DNA from: Rhodeus uyekii
Lineage: Eukaryota; Chordata; Actinopteri; Cypriniformes; Acheilognathidae
Length of the DNA: 64,000 nucleotides
NCBI GenBank assembly: GCA_037043235.1
Contig: JAWRVZ010000323.1
Span: 310,001 to 374,000 of the forward strand
Reading direction: 5' to 3'
The notes under the pieces: generated by a model
The model's input: only the letters and a program-made list of their open reading frames with translations
Told to the model about the DNA's origin: nothing
Databases searched by the model: none
Shown: piece by piece, positions 1 through 11,289 of the stretch
Layout: each line of letters starts with the position of its first letter
Numbering within the stretch: the first letter of the stretch is position 1
Translations under genes and position numbers: made by a program

Positions 1-103
1 TGCGTTTATTACAATTGCCAGAATTATGCTTTTTTACTTTTAAATAAAGTGATTTACTGAGAGCAGAGTGTCCTGTTTGTGCTGAGATATTATTCATAAA
101 TAG

Positions 104-970
104 CGCTGGGTAGATTAGGCCACTTACAAATTGTAGTTAGGCCACCTTACTCCAAATTACATGACAAAAAAGTAGTTAGTAATGTAATATAGATGTTTCA
201 TATAGGCTACTTTTTGATTACTTTTGGCCCAACCTGGTTATCACATTGATTTGAATATGATAATTTTGTTCCATAATGGTATAAAAATACAAACAGAAAG
301 AAAATATTGTTTGTTATTAACAGCATGAAGTTCATTACATCTATTGCATTAAGGATTTCCCAAACTGTGGTAGTTTAATGAAAACCTAAGAAGTAATTTA
401 AATATTAATTTAAAAAATAAAATTAAAATAAAATAAAACATTTACTGAAAAGATTGTTTTGAAAAATATATGTATAAATATTTGTTTACCTGAATGTCAT
501 GTGACCATTAAACTCATTTTATTAAACTTGTTATGGTTTATTATTATTGACCTAACTTCTGAAGGCTTACTTTAAGTAAATACATTAGGGCAAATTTCAC
601 AATTTAAAAAATTCATTTTAGTCCCTTTATACTACTTCAAGCAATGTTGTAAACTTTGTATTGTAAGCACTCTTGTGTACTTTTGCATGTTCAGGATTAA
701 TAGCTTTCTTTATTCCTCAAATTATAAGTCGCTTTGTATAAAAGCATCTGCTAAATGAATAAATGTAAATGTGAAATACAACAAAGTAGAATCAGTGAAT
801 TATGAATAATTATTACACCCATTGTGAGGATAGCATCATGTAATAAAGAGAAAAGTAACTGATGTCTGATTACGTCTTTTAAAATGTAATGCAATCTAAT
901 TACAAGTACTTAATTTTAGCTAATTACTTAATCCAGATTACATGTAATCAGTTACCCAGCAAAGTGGCCA
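104..970. mobile_element. Possible non-autonomous TIR-type repeat
   Basis: The left edge reads GCTGGGTAGATTAG and the right edge is the inverted form TAATCAGTTACCCAGC, so GCTGGGTA is shared as an inverted end. Both flanks carry runs of ATTAC/GTAAT words typical of dispersed fish repeats that contain 'GTAATC...GATTAC' blocks. The interior is AT-rich and has no reading frame. A short SINE or LINE 3'-tail-like stretch sits inside it at about 722-770. I see no clear target-site duplication, so the exact ends and the superfamily are uncertain. Confidence 0.35.
722..772 (+). repeat. SINE/LINE 3'-tail-like fragment
   Basis: The segment reads TAAGTCGCTTTGTATAAAAG followed by CATCTGCTAAATGAATAAATG. 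This is the same tail that ends the tRNA-derived SINEs at 11.1 and 34.0 kb in this window. No tRNA-like head with A and B boxes is visible upstream, so only the tail remains, or it is the end of a partner LINE. Confidence 0.55.
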
Positions 971-1653
971 TTCTGTTAATCTCCTTTGCCACACCTTTTG
1001 CACTCATCCTTGAAAAATTGTAAATGTTACATTTCCTTAGAAGTCTAACAATGCTCATCAATGTCTAAATGAGCAAGATGATTTTTGCCAATCAAATAAG
1101 GCAGAATAACACTTTATTTTTACCACTGAAAGAGTGTAAGTAGCTAAACATATAATATTCAACTATTTTACGAATAGGAATATTGAACGACAGGCAGCAA
1201 TATCCAGGAATTCAAGCTCAACGTTTTTGAACTGAAAATATACTACATTTACATTTGATTCATACAATTTATAATTAAATGTGAAACGTTTTGCTTTTTC
1301 AACATATCGACATACAAGTAAGAGTGAAGGTGTGCATATTTTAAAACAGAACATTATTTGCAAGTAGCTGCAATTAGATTAACTGCAATTAGACCTAGAA
1401 CTTAATTTACCCTTTTAATTTATTTTTCTTATACTCTTTAATCCTTAAATTAAACTTATCTGTTTTTCCTTTTCCCGTTGAATCTCTCCCATGATTACCA
1501 ACTTATAAAGTACAGTAAATTATTTATACCTTATGCAATAAACTTGATCTTTTTTTTTTTTTTTTTTTTTGCTCCCTGGAACTATTACTAGAAGTATTAG
1601 TAATATTTTGAACTTGCAATTCAGAGAACCCAGAGTTGCAAATCTATAAAAGA

Positions 1654-1689
<36 letters not shown>

Positions 1690-4110
1690 CTATACAGACA
1701 GACACACACGCACACTTACAGCGAGAGAGAGAGAGAGAGAGAGCAGGACTGTGATTTTGTTGTTGATAAAGACAATCAAATATAGACTGCAAGTCAGTGC
1801 AAGTCTTAGTATGCACGCAGAAAATTGCTGGAAGAACTTAAAGATCTGACTCTCACTTGCATGCACTCTAGAATAGCGACACAATGCAAAAGTGTTGAAC
1901 AGCAGATGGCGGCAATGCACATCACTTCAGAAATGAAGGCAATTGAGACAGTGAATCTGGTGTTTTAAGAAGGGGGTTAGAGATCACATAATGTGAATGC
2001 AACATAGTGAACGGAGGGTGGATTTGGATAAACCATACCAGCATGAAATAGGCACTGCTCTGGCTGACACTAAAGGAGTAGAGAACATTTCAAATGACAT
2101 CATTATCCATGCACCTGACAGAGAATCTCACGATAAACGAACACATACAGAAGCCTGCTAAAGAGACTGGAAATCTGCAGTTTGACACATGTCTCAGTTT
2201 GAAGTAAAATGCCAGTTTAACATGGATAAATTGGTGTTTATGGCCATGCTATTATCACAGAAAGACAAGGTCCTAAGAGCAGAGAGATTGAGAACCCTGG
2301 GAACCATATAAAATCACTTTGAGGTTACTTTATTCAGTCACTTAAAATAAAAATAACCCATTAATGTGTGAATGTAGAACTGATTTACATGATTAAATCA
2401 TGTAAATCAAAAGCAGGTTTTTAGTTTATAGTCTTTAAAATAAATAATTTTAAATAATAACTAGAGAAGTGATATTTTGTTTTTGGGAAAATAAATTGAG
2501 AAATAGAGAAAAAAAAAACTTTGGGAGAAAACTAAGTACAGATGGCGGGACCAGTCCTTCTCTAGCCAAAGCCTATCTGGCATAGTGCATTCATAAGGGC
2601 GTTAATCTATCCCTGGTGATGATACATAGCAATTTCCTATGGTTTTAACAAAAATATCACATCAAAACAACTGGATAAACTAGTATCACTTTCAAACATT
2701 ATCAAAGGCAAGTAAACGGTAACAAAATAAGAACTCGCAATAGCACAAATAAATACAACTTACCGGTAACAAAAGTTCAGGTACATAAAGTACAATCAAA
2801 TTTAAAATAACACTGCATAGTTTTCCTTTTATGTATAAAATATAGATTAAATTAAAGTTTAAAAAGTTATTCAGTCAATATCAGTGAGTAATTTTTGTTT
2901 TCCTTTGTTCTTTGATCAATGTTAATGACACAGACTGCAGCAGGTTTATCAGGCTGCTGTCGCTTTAAGATCTAATGCAGGATACAATATACTGAATATA
3001 TAGGATGCACTTGGCCATCAATTAATAATTTAAACATCTATTAAATCCACACTCAAAAATAAATACGCTCAAAAAAATAATTTTGATAAAATAATTTTTT
3101 CCACTCCAGTTTGTTGGTGAAATATAAACATTTAAATGACAATGAACTAATAATTTGTTTTCATGACATAATTATTCAAACATATATAAAATAATTAAGA
3201 CATCAAGCAAAAACACAATGAATATGTAATTTTTCTAGACTTTTTTTTCTAGCTATCAAATGAATTTATAGACATTGAGTAGCTTTCTTGAGGTAAATGT
3301 TACGTTAAATGACATTGTAAAACCTGCAAGTTGTTTTATTGATTTCTTTCCATGGTTGAAACACTGTTTGGGGGATTACATGAGACGTGATTAATTTCTG
3401 TAAGTTGTAATGTATCTTTTAACATACCTGCTGATGTTCACCCATGTTTATTTCATTCGTTTACGTGCACTTGATCCATGCTGCTATTTGAACTGAGGTG
3501 GCCACAGAGTAATAAATAGTGCCAAAACAACATTCATAGCTTGAATTTCATAAAATCAACAGAATAATAAAAATGAGACTTTGAGATTTTAGAATTTAGA
3601 ATCTAGTCATTAAAATCTGATTAAAACAGAGAAATTGATATTGTGTCCACACAACTACTGTTGTAGCTTATTCATGTTCTGTGCATGAAATAGACACTGA
3701 ACACAGTCAAAATGTCTGTTTCGGTCACTGATTTCCACCCTCCAAAACCATTTCAGCTGAAGCCAACTTCAGCTCAACAGCTGTCGGAAGCTGACATTTC
3801 GGTAAATCCCTAACTATTGCACGTGTCGTCTTACTCAGCTGTTTACGTTAACTTAAGACTAAACCAATTGTGTTTATGAGGATATTTTGACATCATTTTG
3901 TGTGTATTCCAGCGCAAGAACATGCATACAAGAACTCAATTCAGCATTGCACATTATATGAGATTTTGCACAAAAAAACCAAGCCATTTATAATTTCTTG
4001 CGTTTGAAAAAAACTCACACACCTGATTCGATAAGCAGAATTAAAATTAAAATTTTATGACTGATTCCTAACCTTGTGTATCCGATTCCAGAATTGGAAT
4101 CAGTTTTCGA
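971..4110. other. AT-rich spacer with microsatellites
   Basis: No gene is seen. The stretch holds a T21 run (1550-1570), a (CA)15 tract (1659-1688) and a (GA)10 tract (1723-1743). The short frames here are interrupted, low-complexity or lack similarity to any family I recognise. The rest is unique-looking AT-rich sequence. Confidence 0.6.
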
Positions 4111-4119
4111 TTCTCAACC

Positions 4120-5135
4120 ATAGTCCTAAGTGGGTCCAAGATCGGGCCAGTCATAAAATGGTCAGGGAAAACAGATCAGGGACACCCAAACAGATTGCTA
4201 GGAATGTTTGGATTCCGTCCAGAAGATCTTTAACTCCCACCTCCAAAAGAGCAACCTCTTCATCCCAATAAAGGGGCATGGGGTTTTAATTGGTTCTCCA
4301 AAGGCTCCACTGCAGAAGAAGCAGCTTTGACCTGTAGGTGGAAAGTTGTTGGTGTCTGTAATGGTCGCAACCCAAGAAGACATTGATGGACACCAACAGT
4401 GAGGGGGACTTTTAGGTGGAAGAAGGAGACAATTCAGGATTGTTTTATCTGTGGTACTTCAGATATGATTGGCAGGTTTTGGAAAGCTATAAGTTGCAGC
4501 AGTCTTGCAAGCAAAAACTTGGCTGTGGCCGAAGCCACGGAGAAGGACTTTTTGTCTGCCTCAAAGAGGTTCTTACAAACCATTAGATGGCCAACTGTAA
4601 AGCATCATGGATGTGGGTCAACACCTCCAAATCCAAGTTTTCAGCCAGAAAAGGTGGATTGCCCTCTTCAGGTAGGGGGTGAGTTGCTTCTTCAAGTGGA
4701 GGACTTCAAGTATTTCGGGATGTTGTTCACAATTGATGGGAGGTCAGAGAAAGAGGTCGATAGGCAGATGTGTGTCGTGACTGCTGTAATGCAGAAAGCT
4801 GCAGAGAGGAATCTGAGCCTGAAGGCAAAGCTCTCAATTCATGAGTCTATCTGTGTTCCCACCCTCAACTATGGTCATGAGATTTGGGTAGTGACTGAAA
4901 GAAGGAGTACAAGTGTCTGAAATGAGCTTTCTCCGCAGGGTATGGGCTCACTCTCAGATTCCTGATGCAAAACCCATCTGAGAGGTTGAGGTGGTTTATG
5001 CATCTGGTCAGGATATATCTAGGATGTTTTCCAGTAAAGGTGTTTCAGGGCATTTCAAACTGGGAAAAGACCCCAAGCAGAACCAAAAATGCCCTGGGAT
5101 CCCCCAAGAGGAACTAGAGTAATTTGCCATGGGAT
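4120..5135 (+). pseudogene. Internally deleted LINE reverse transcriptase relic
   Basis: A 173-residue frame at 4399-4920 contains the late RT/thumb signature of a common fish non-LTR retrotransposon: KVDCPLQVGGELL, then VEDFKYFGMLFTIDGR, then LSLKAKLSIHESI and VPTLNYGHEIWVVTER. After its stop the same protein continues degenerately in another frame, with matches to MSFLRR and to the terminal arginine-rich tail. Upstream, 4500-4590 matches the earlier part of the same ORF (EKDFLSASKRF). The catalytic palm, including the YxDD box, is missing between the two pieces, so roughly a kilobase has been deleted. The family resembles Rex1/L2-type fish LINEs; the clade name is from memory and less certain than the LINE call. 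Confidence 0.7.
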
Positions 5136-5389
5136 GCTAAGTATGGATGGCTCAAAATATATATCATATTTGTTGGGTTATGATGATTTAAAATGAGAAT
5201 TTCAGTATTATTAAAAGCTAAAATTATTTTTAATTATTCTTACAGTAGTTACATAAATATTTGCATTTCATCACATTGTAATTTTGCTTTTTATTATTAT
5301 TCTGCCACCACAATTTGCTTGAATTGAATTTAAAAGGCTAAGAAAGGTATACAGAGATGGGAGTGGAAGAATAAGGAGAAGGTCAGGTG

Positions 5390-5640
5390 AGCAGTCAATA
5401 CTTTAAGCTTCTGGAAGATATGATGGGTGCTATGTGTGTGCGTGTTGGACTATCTGCCATTTCACCGGCTCATTAGGACTGATTTACACAGTCAGGCGAG
5501 CAGGCAAGGAAGCCTCTCTGCTATGGCTTTTGCCCTTCCTTCTTTGCTCCTTTCCACTCTTTCTCTCTCTTTTGCTTGGCTGCCACACTGAGACAATGGA
5601 GCCCTGGAGAATACTAGTACTGTGCTGAATTATTCAAATG
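5390..5640. other. Non-repetitive island, possible regulatory element
   Basis: The stretch is moderately GC-rich relative to its surroundings, has no repeat signature and has no supported frame; a 64-residue frame here is leucine-rich low complexity. It ends in TGAATTATTCAAATGAGACA, which holds homeobox-like and octamer-like words. It may be a conserved non-coding element, but only an alignment to other fish could show that. Confidence 0.18.
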
Positions 5641-5666
5641 AGACATAGAAGCAAGGCAAAAACCAG

Positions 5667-5667
5667 G

Positions 5668-5706
<39 letters not shown>

Positions 5707-5740
5707 TGTGTGTGTGTGTGTAAAAGAGAGAGAGAGAGAG
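5667..5740. repeat. Compound (GA)n-(GT)n-(GA)n microsatellite
   Basis: Imperfect GA repeats run into a short GT tract at about 5706-5720 and back to GA. There is no coding content. Confidence 0.95.
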
Positions 5741-6221
5741 GCAAAGAAAGGAAAGTGTATTTATAAAATATAGATAATGCATTTCTGTCTTTTACTTACT
5801 GACATCGTACTTTGTGCCAGTAGTGATATTTAAGAAATTACATTTTTACTTAAAGGTATTTTGTTCCCAGTGAATAAAATGAATAAATTCAGTTTAGATA
5901 TTTACTCAAAGGTATTATGCTATGTTTAAAGGTAAAGATCATTATTTACATGCCGTAATTTTAAATTCTTTGTACCAGTAAATCAAAATTAGACATTTTA
6001 AAGAATATAAAAAAAAAAAATTCCGTACTACATTTGTCAAGCTCAATATATCTTATATAGTCATTTTCTTTATATAGCATTTTCAATCTCTGAAGACTTA
6101 GAATCAAATATGTTTAATGGTGTTTTTTCGTCACTACGAACTGTTGCATGGAAAATAATTACATTAATATCCTTACTTTTCTGTTGTACAAAAAAAAAAA
6201 CATCTTAGTGTGCATGTCTGT

Positions 6222-6317
<96 letters not shown>

Positions 6318-7120
6318 ACAGACATCAAATTTAAAGTACAGCAACATTAGAATTTTATTTATATTACTATTTATAATATTTATTAATATTTATTAAAGTA
6401 GACTTGAACAAAACATTATTTATTATTATTTAAAAATTACACAATACTCACATGCATACATGTGTTTCTTTGAGTAATAGTGAGTATAAAATAAATTAAT
6501 ATAGTATAAATATACAATATAAAATTTAAAATAATAAATCAAAATATAAAATAAAATAATGAGTATAAAAATTTCATTTTCACACAGTCTTGTCTTTTTA
6601 AGGTTTATTTTTAGGTTGCATCTTTCTCTTTGTTTCTGGCTCTTTGTTTTTGCCTATCCGTGTACATGCTGTGTAAAAGCAAGTGTACTGTTTCTTCCAT
6701 CCAATCGCTTCTGTAGCACTAGTGTGATCACACTATGAACAGGAAAATGACAAGACAACACAAGACAAGACAACATGCGTTGGAGGATGTGGAAGATGCG
6801 TGTGAAGTGTGTGTGTGTGTGTGGGGGGGGGGGGGGAGCAAGGATGTGTGAGATAAATTATCACATCACACAGTCAAGGGCAGAATAGTATGTAATTAAA
6901 TATCAGCATCACAAATTAAAATGCAAGGGAACTTCAAAACCTCACAATTCATTTCACTGTGTTACTGCCATTATTTTGTAATTATTTGTGAAATTTACTT
7001 GCAACGTCTGTTTACACTAACTCTACCCACCATTGTCTTGTTAAGTCAGACAATATTACAAAAGAAACCCATCTGATAACAGGGTCTGTGGCATGAAGTA
7101 TAAGCCTTTTCCAAACTCAT
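5741..7120. other. AT-rich spacer
   Basis: No gene is seen. Apart from the TA palindrome, the notable feature is a GT tract ending in a G14 run (6823-6836). The remainder is AT-rich with no recognisable repeat family. Confidence 0.6.
6214..6325. repeat. 112-bp palindrome built on (TA)45
   Basis: A (TA)n tract of about 90 bases (6225-6314) is bounded by the arms ATGTCTGTCAAAT on the left and ATTTGACAGACAT on the right, which are perfect reverse complements. The whole 112 bp is therefore self-complementary and could extrude as a cruciform. The 62-residue IYIYIY frame across it is an artefact of the dinucleotide repeat. Confidence 0.95.
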
Positions 7121-7126
7121 TCATTA

Positions 7127-7215
7127 CTCTCTTCCTATCACATATCAGCTCAGAGAGATAAAATATTTGAAAAAGGAAAAAAAGTGCCTATTGGGTATTT
7201 AATAGGAGGGATAAA
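7127..7215 (+). repeat. Dispersed repeat fragment shared with the gypsy insertion site
   Basis: The words TATCACATATCAGCTCAGAG and GGGTATTTAATAG occur here in the same order as in the two flanks of the gypsy element (45750-45841 and 50863-50875). The two loci are therefore copies of one unnamed dispersed repeat. The boundaries are approximate. Confidence 0.55.
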
Positions 7216-10040
7216 AAGGTGTTTAATGGATATTTAATGTCGTATCCTCATGCTGATTGGTTGAGTTGACAAATTGACCATGATAGTTGCAGCTCGTATT
7301 ACCATGTTTAAATCCATGGCTTCATTACTGGACAACTTTACTGATCAATTGGTCCAATATGGTTAGGCTTACGGGGAGGTTTTTGAAATAGAGACAACTA
7401 ATGTCCAAAAAAGGGCATTTATGATAAATTTGATGTTTTATGATCTGTAAAAAAAGCAATGAACTAATTCACAAATGGTCCTCAGCTTGTTTTTCTTGTA
7501 GGCTAAAAGAATATGCCGTTTTATAATTTATATACTTAATGCTGGCTAAAATTACATTAATCTCAGACCACCATGCAATTTGTGTAAATACATTTATGCA
7601 AAATTTAGCATTAAACAGACTGTGTAAGTGTAAGTAAATATGCCATATCAGATGCAGCTTCTGTGCTACCATAGCGATGACTTTTGTAAATTGAAATAGT
7701 TGACAAATACAAACAACACACAGACATTTCAAAAGGTAATTATAAAAATTGCCCTTACAAAGGTAAAAGTAAATTCACAGGGGGGGAAATATGATCACCC
7801 TGGTAGCTCATCCGCATGCAGTAGCTGATTTCTTCCCTTCTTATACTGTATGTCTCTCAAACGTTGCTCTTTTCCTTCATCCCTCTTTGATTGCTTATTG
7901 TGCTAGCTCTCCCAGGCCCTTTTATTTATGACATTATTTACCTAAATTATTGAGGGAGTGCATGGACAGCTTGTTGCTCCACTCAGCATCACTCTCCAGT
8001 CAAGTCCTGGCATGCTGCCATTCTCACAGGCTTTGTAGCACATTAAAATCTCCCTCATGAGCCTCGGCTGGCATAAGGGTACAGACTTAAACAGGCGTAA
8101 GAGACAAGATGGTGAAAGCAAAAAGAACATATTTAACCCTCTCATGGAAACAAAAATCAGTAGTGGTGCTTTTCTCAAAGGATTTATAAGCCAATTTCCA
8201 ATACTATTGTCTAACACTTCAATCTCAGGAGAAAAAAAAAGATAGAGAGGAAGAATATAGAGTCCCAGTCTCTCGTATGAGAATAGTATTGTGGTGAAGA
8301 AAAGCCCCCCCCCCCCCCCCCCCCCCCGAGTCTGCACCTGGAACTCAATAGATATTCATGAACTTTTTTGTATTTAGAGAGGGAAATAACTTAATACCGA
8401 CAGTGTCGATGGAATAATAGACATTCCTGGCTGACTTGCAGCCCTTCGGAAAATGAGGATCATTTTTCTTGTCTGCTCAGGTGTTTCCAGCATCCTTGTC
8501 CGTGAGGGTGGCGATGCTCACAGCATTTTCAATAAGAGAGAAAGAAAGTGCACGTCAAAGAGTGATGGAATGGCACAGCTGTTAAATATAAAGGTGGACT
8601 CCTCAAAGGTGATCACAAACATCTCCAAGAATTCAAAATATACAATTAAATAAAAAAATTAATGATTAGAAATAGAAATGTAACATATTCTCTATTAGAT
8701 GAGAATTTAGAACAAAAGATTGAAAGTCACTATCCAAAATCTAGACTTCTTAGAACACATAGTTCAAAACTATCCTATTATGTTAGAACCATAGCATATC
8801 AAAAATAAATGATCCCAGTGGCATGATTTAAAAGATATTCCACTACAATTCAACCAGGTCTGTTGATGGGGTGTAACCATAGGGTGTAAAAAAAAAAACA
8901 TTGATGACATGTCTCCAATTTGTTTCACTGTAGAAAAAGGAGGGCAAAATGTCCCAGAAATGCCGATTATCTTGCACTCAAGTTGTCATTTGTCATTTGG
9001 AGCCAGATTCTGTGCAGTAGTGATGGTGAGGTGGACCCACGGTATCAAAGTACCCGGCAATCAAAATGTTATAAATTCACTTTTTAGGACGTGTGTGGCA
9101 CATTTAGGGACAACCACACACTCGGGGGTCCTTTATACTATACACTTATTGGCTACTCATGAACATTTTAAGAATCAAATAAGATCCTAGATTAACTTGA
9201 CTAGATAAACTGATGTAATAAAAAAGTTGATAATTGAGTGAATATTAAACAAGTTATTTATATGTCAGTGGTGTATACTAAACTGTGATGGTATGCATTC
9301 ATCCCTCTTTTTGCAGACCTCTTTTCTGTTATGTCTTGCATCTACGGTCTCAGCATGAATAAAACATTTCTTTCAGCTTTGGAGTGGACTACATTTTCTC
9401 TTATTATACACCCCCCCCCCCCCACCCACCCATATCTCTTCCCTCTACTGTCATCTTTTTTCTTATCCTCTACCGGTTCACCTCCTTCCCTCTCTCAACC
9501 TTGTCTGAGAAATTAAATTCTAAACACCCTCCAAGGGTGTCCTTAACAGCTTCTTAACAGAATACTTATTGGTTGTTCCTCTCTTCTTAGTATGTCTCCT
9601 AAAGTCGGTCAAAACCTTATTTCGCCATTGTCTTGATTTAAGTACTATAACCTATCTTTGTAAAGAATGTACAAAAGGACACATAATGGAATTTCTACTT
9701 TCACATTAATTATTTCTACACATTTATAAAATTATTTGTACACAAATTGTATAAATTATTTCCATCTGATAAGTATTTGGATTAAATTCTATAGAACCCA
9801 ATGGGAATTGTCCTTTAGGATTCCAATATCAGACTAAAAATAGTGGTTCTAACTAAATCAATCCAATATTTTTTGGGACAAAATTCCTAATAATTCCCAA
9901 TAGGATCATATTCCAACATGACACTGTATGAGATATAAAAACCTTTTTATTTAACTATACTTTAATTTATTTAACTATGTTTCTATCATGACAACCAGTA
10001 TGGTAATTGATATGACAATGCTAATGTATTTGGTCTTAAG
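7216..10040. other. Spacer with homopolymer runs; one possible regulatory island
   Basis: No gene is supported. The stretch contains a C23 run (8305-8327), which creates an artefactual glycine-rich minus-strand frame, and a C13 run (9411-9423). The part from about 7900 to 8270 is non-repetitive and less AT-rich and could be a conserved non-coding element, judged only by its appearance. Small frames at 8.4-9.5 kb have no recognisable domains. Confidence 0.5.
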
Positions 10041-10044
10041 GGTC

Positions 10045-10325
10045 AGTCACACAGCAAAAATGCATGAATCACGCACGAATTACGCACAGATTTTCGTCTC
10101 TGCGTGGAGCGTGCGTCGTATGCGTAATTCGTCGGTGAAACGGACGTGGACCGTCAGTGATTGTAAGTGGATGTGCGTCGAAGGCGGTTTGTGCGTGATT
10201 TTGAGTTTTGAACGGTTTGGATTTTGAGTTTTGAACGGGCGTGCGTAGGTGTACGCGTTATTCATGAGTCGCGTGCGTAGTTTATGCGTCGAGTATGCGT
10301 GACTATGCGCGGGACACGCGTCGCC
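10045..10325. other. CpG-dense patch with recurring TGCGT words
   Basis: CpG is strikingly frequent over about 280 bp and the surroundings have almost none. The pentamer TGCGT and its overlaps (GCGTG, ATGCG) recur about every 10-20 bases. A short direct duplication, TTTTGAGTTTTGAACGG, lies at about 10198-10237, and AAGGTGAAGGTG is duplicated near 10337. The only frames are short and overlap on both strands without a domain. It could be a recent transposon fragment that has not yet lost its CpGs, or an orphan CpG island. Confidence 0.6.
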
Positions 10326-10486
10326 GTCAGTGCTTAAGGTGAAGGTGCTTAAGGTGAAGGTGGAGGGTTTCAGCAGACGCCTGGATACTATATATTCTTA
10401 TGTATGTACGCATGCCCGCATGTTGTAACCTTCTTAGTTATGTTTTGTAGTTAGTTATTGAATATTTAAATACTTTTAACTATGTG

Positions 10487-10988
10487 TGTCACGGAACATG
10501 TAAGGGAGGACTCAAGTGCAGGGGTAAGGAAGTTTTATTTATAATAACAAAAGAACAAAAACACACAAAAGAAATACCCACGAGGGGGAAAACATGACAT
10601 ATACAAGATCATAAACACTAGACGATAACAAACAAACCCGGAAGCAAGGCAGGGAAAACGGATCAGGAACATGACATGAAACATCCAGACACGACATGGA
10701 ATGACAACGGTACCACGACAGACGGCAAACACGAAGGGATTAAATAGGAACAGGAGGAAGGGTAACTAGCCGAGAATAGCTGAGATCACTCAAGGGAAAC
10801 GAGGTAACAAGGGGGCAGGGCATACGCTGACAGGACACGAAAATGCAGTGAATGCTGACGCGCATCACCACGTGTTCACACAGATTGGCGAGACAGCGAC
10901 ACGGACGACATGAAAGCACATGGACATGGACACCAAAGCACGTGCTCTCACATGAACCCGATTAAGGAGCAGTGCCAGGGCTCTGTCA
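10487..10988 (-). mobile_element. Probable solo LTR, gypsy-type
   Basis: Read on the minus strand, this 502-bp unit begins TGACAGAGCCCTGGCACTG and ends CATGTTCCGTGACA, giving TG...CA ends with the short inverted terminal words TGACA/TGTCA. It has the layout of an LTR promoter: a TATA-like CTATTTAATC near the middle and an AATAAA polyadenylation signal (ATAAATAAAACTTCC) close to the 3' end. No internal retroviral genes lie on either side, so it is a solo LTR left by recombination. A target-site duplication is not evident (ATGTG against ACCGA), which weakens the exact boundaries. Confidence 0.65.
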
Positions 10989-11123
10989 ACCGACTCTCTA
11001 AAAGTCTGTACTGGAATGACAATGTGTGAGAAGATGTTCCTCTGCCCATCACTTGTAACCCTGTCTTGTTACTCTACAAACTCTTCAAATGATAATGGAT
11101 ATTAACGTTATGCTAAGATGCAT

Positions 11124-11273
11124 CATTTACATTTATGCATTTATCAGACACTTTCATCCAAAGCAACTTACATTGCATTGAAGGAACACATTGAATCAGT
11201 TCTTGCTTTCCCTGGGATCGAACCCATGACCTTGTTGTAAACACCAATGCTCTACTGATTGAGCTACAGGAAA
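11124..11273 (-). mobile_element. tRNA-derived SINE
   Basis: On the minus strand the head reads TAGCTCAATCAGTAG (pol III A box, 11252-11266) and about 30 bases later GGGTTCGATCCC (B box, near 11214-11225). It is followed by GGGAAAGCAAGAACTGA and the fish tail GTAAGTTGCTTTGGATGAAAG ending in ATAAATGTAAATG. The head is tRNA-like and the tail is shared with a copy at 34.0 kb. Both promoter boxes are intact by eye, but it is a dispersed repeat and not a tRNA gene, because there is no closed acceptor stem. Confidence 0.85.
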
Positions 11274-11289
11274 GTTCATATTCATATTC

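Noticed and set aside
6159..6347. A 62-residue frame of alternating Ile-Tyr
   Set aside because: It is the translation of a TA microsatellite; all frames of such a tract are open.
7942..8337. A 131-residue minus-strand frame starting in poly-glycine
   Set aside because: The glycines come from the C23 run, and the rest has no domain or start context.
11124..11273. A functional tRNA gene on the minus strand
   Set aside because: A and B boxes are present, but there is no acceptor stem and it continues into the SINE tail.
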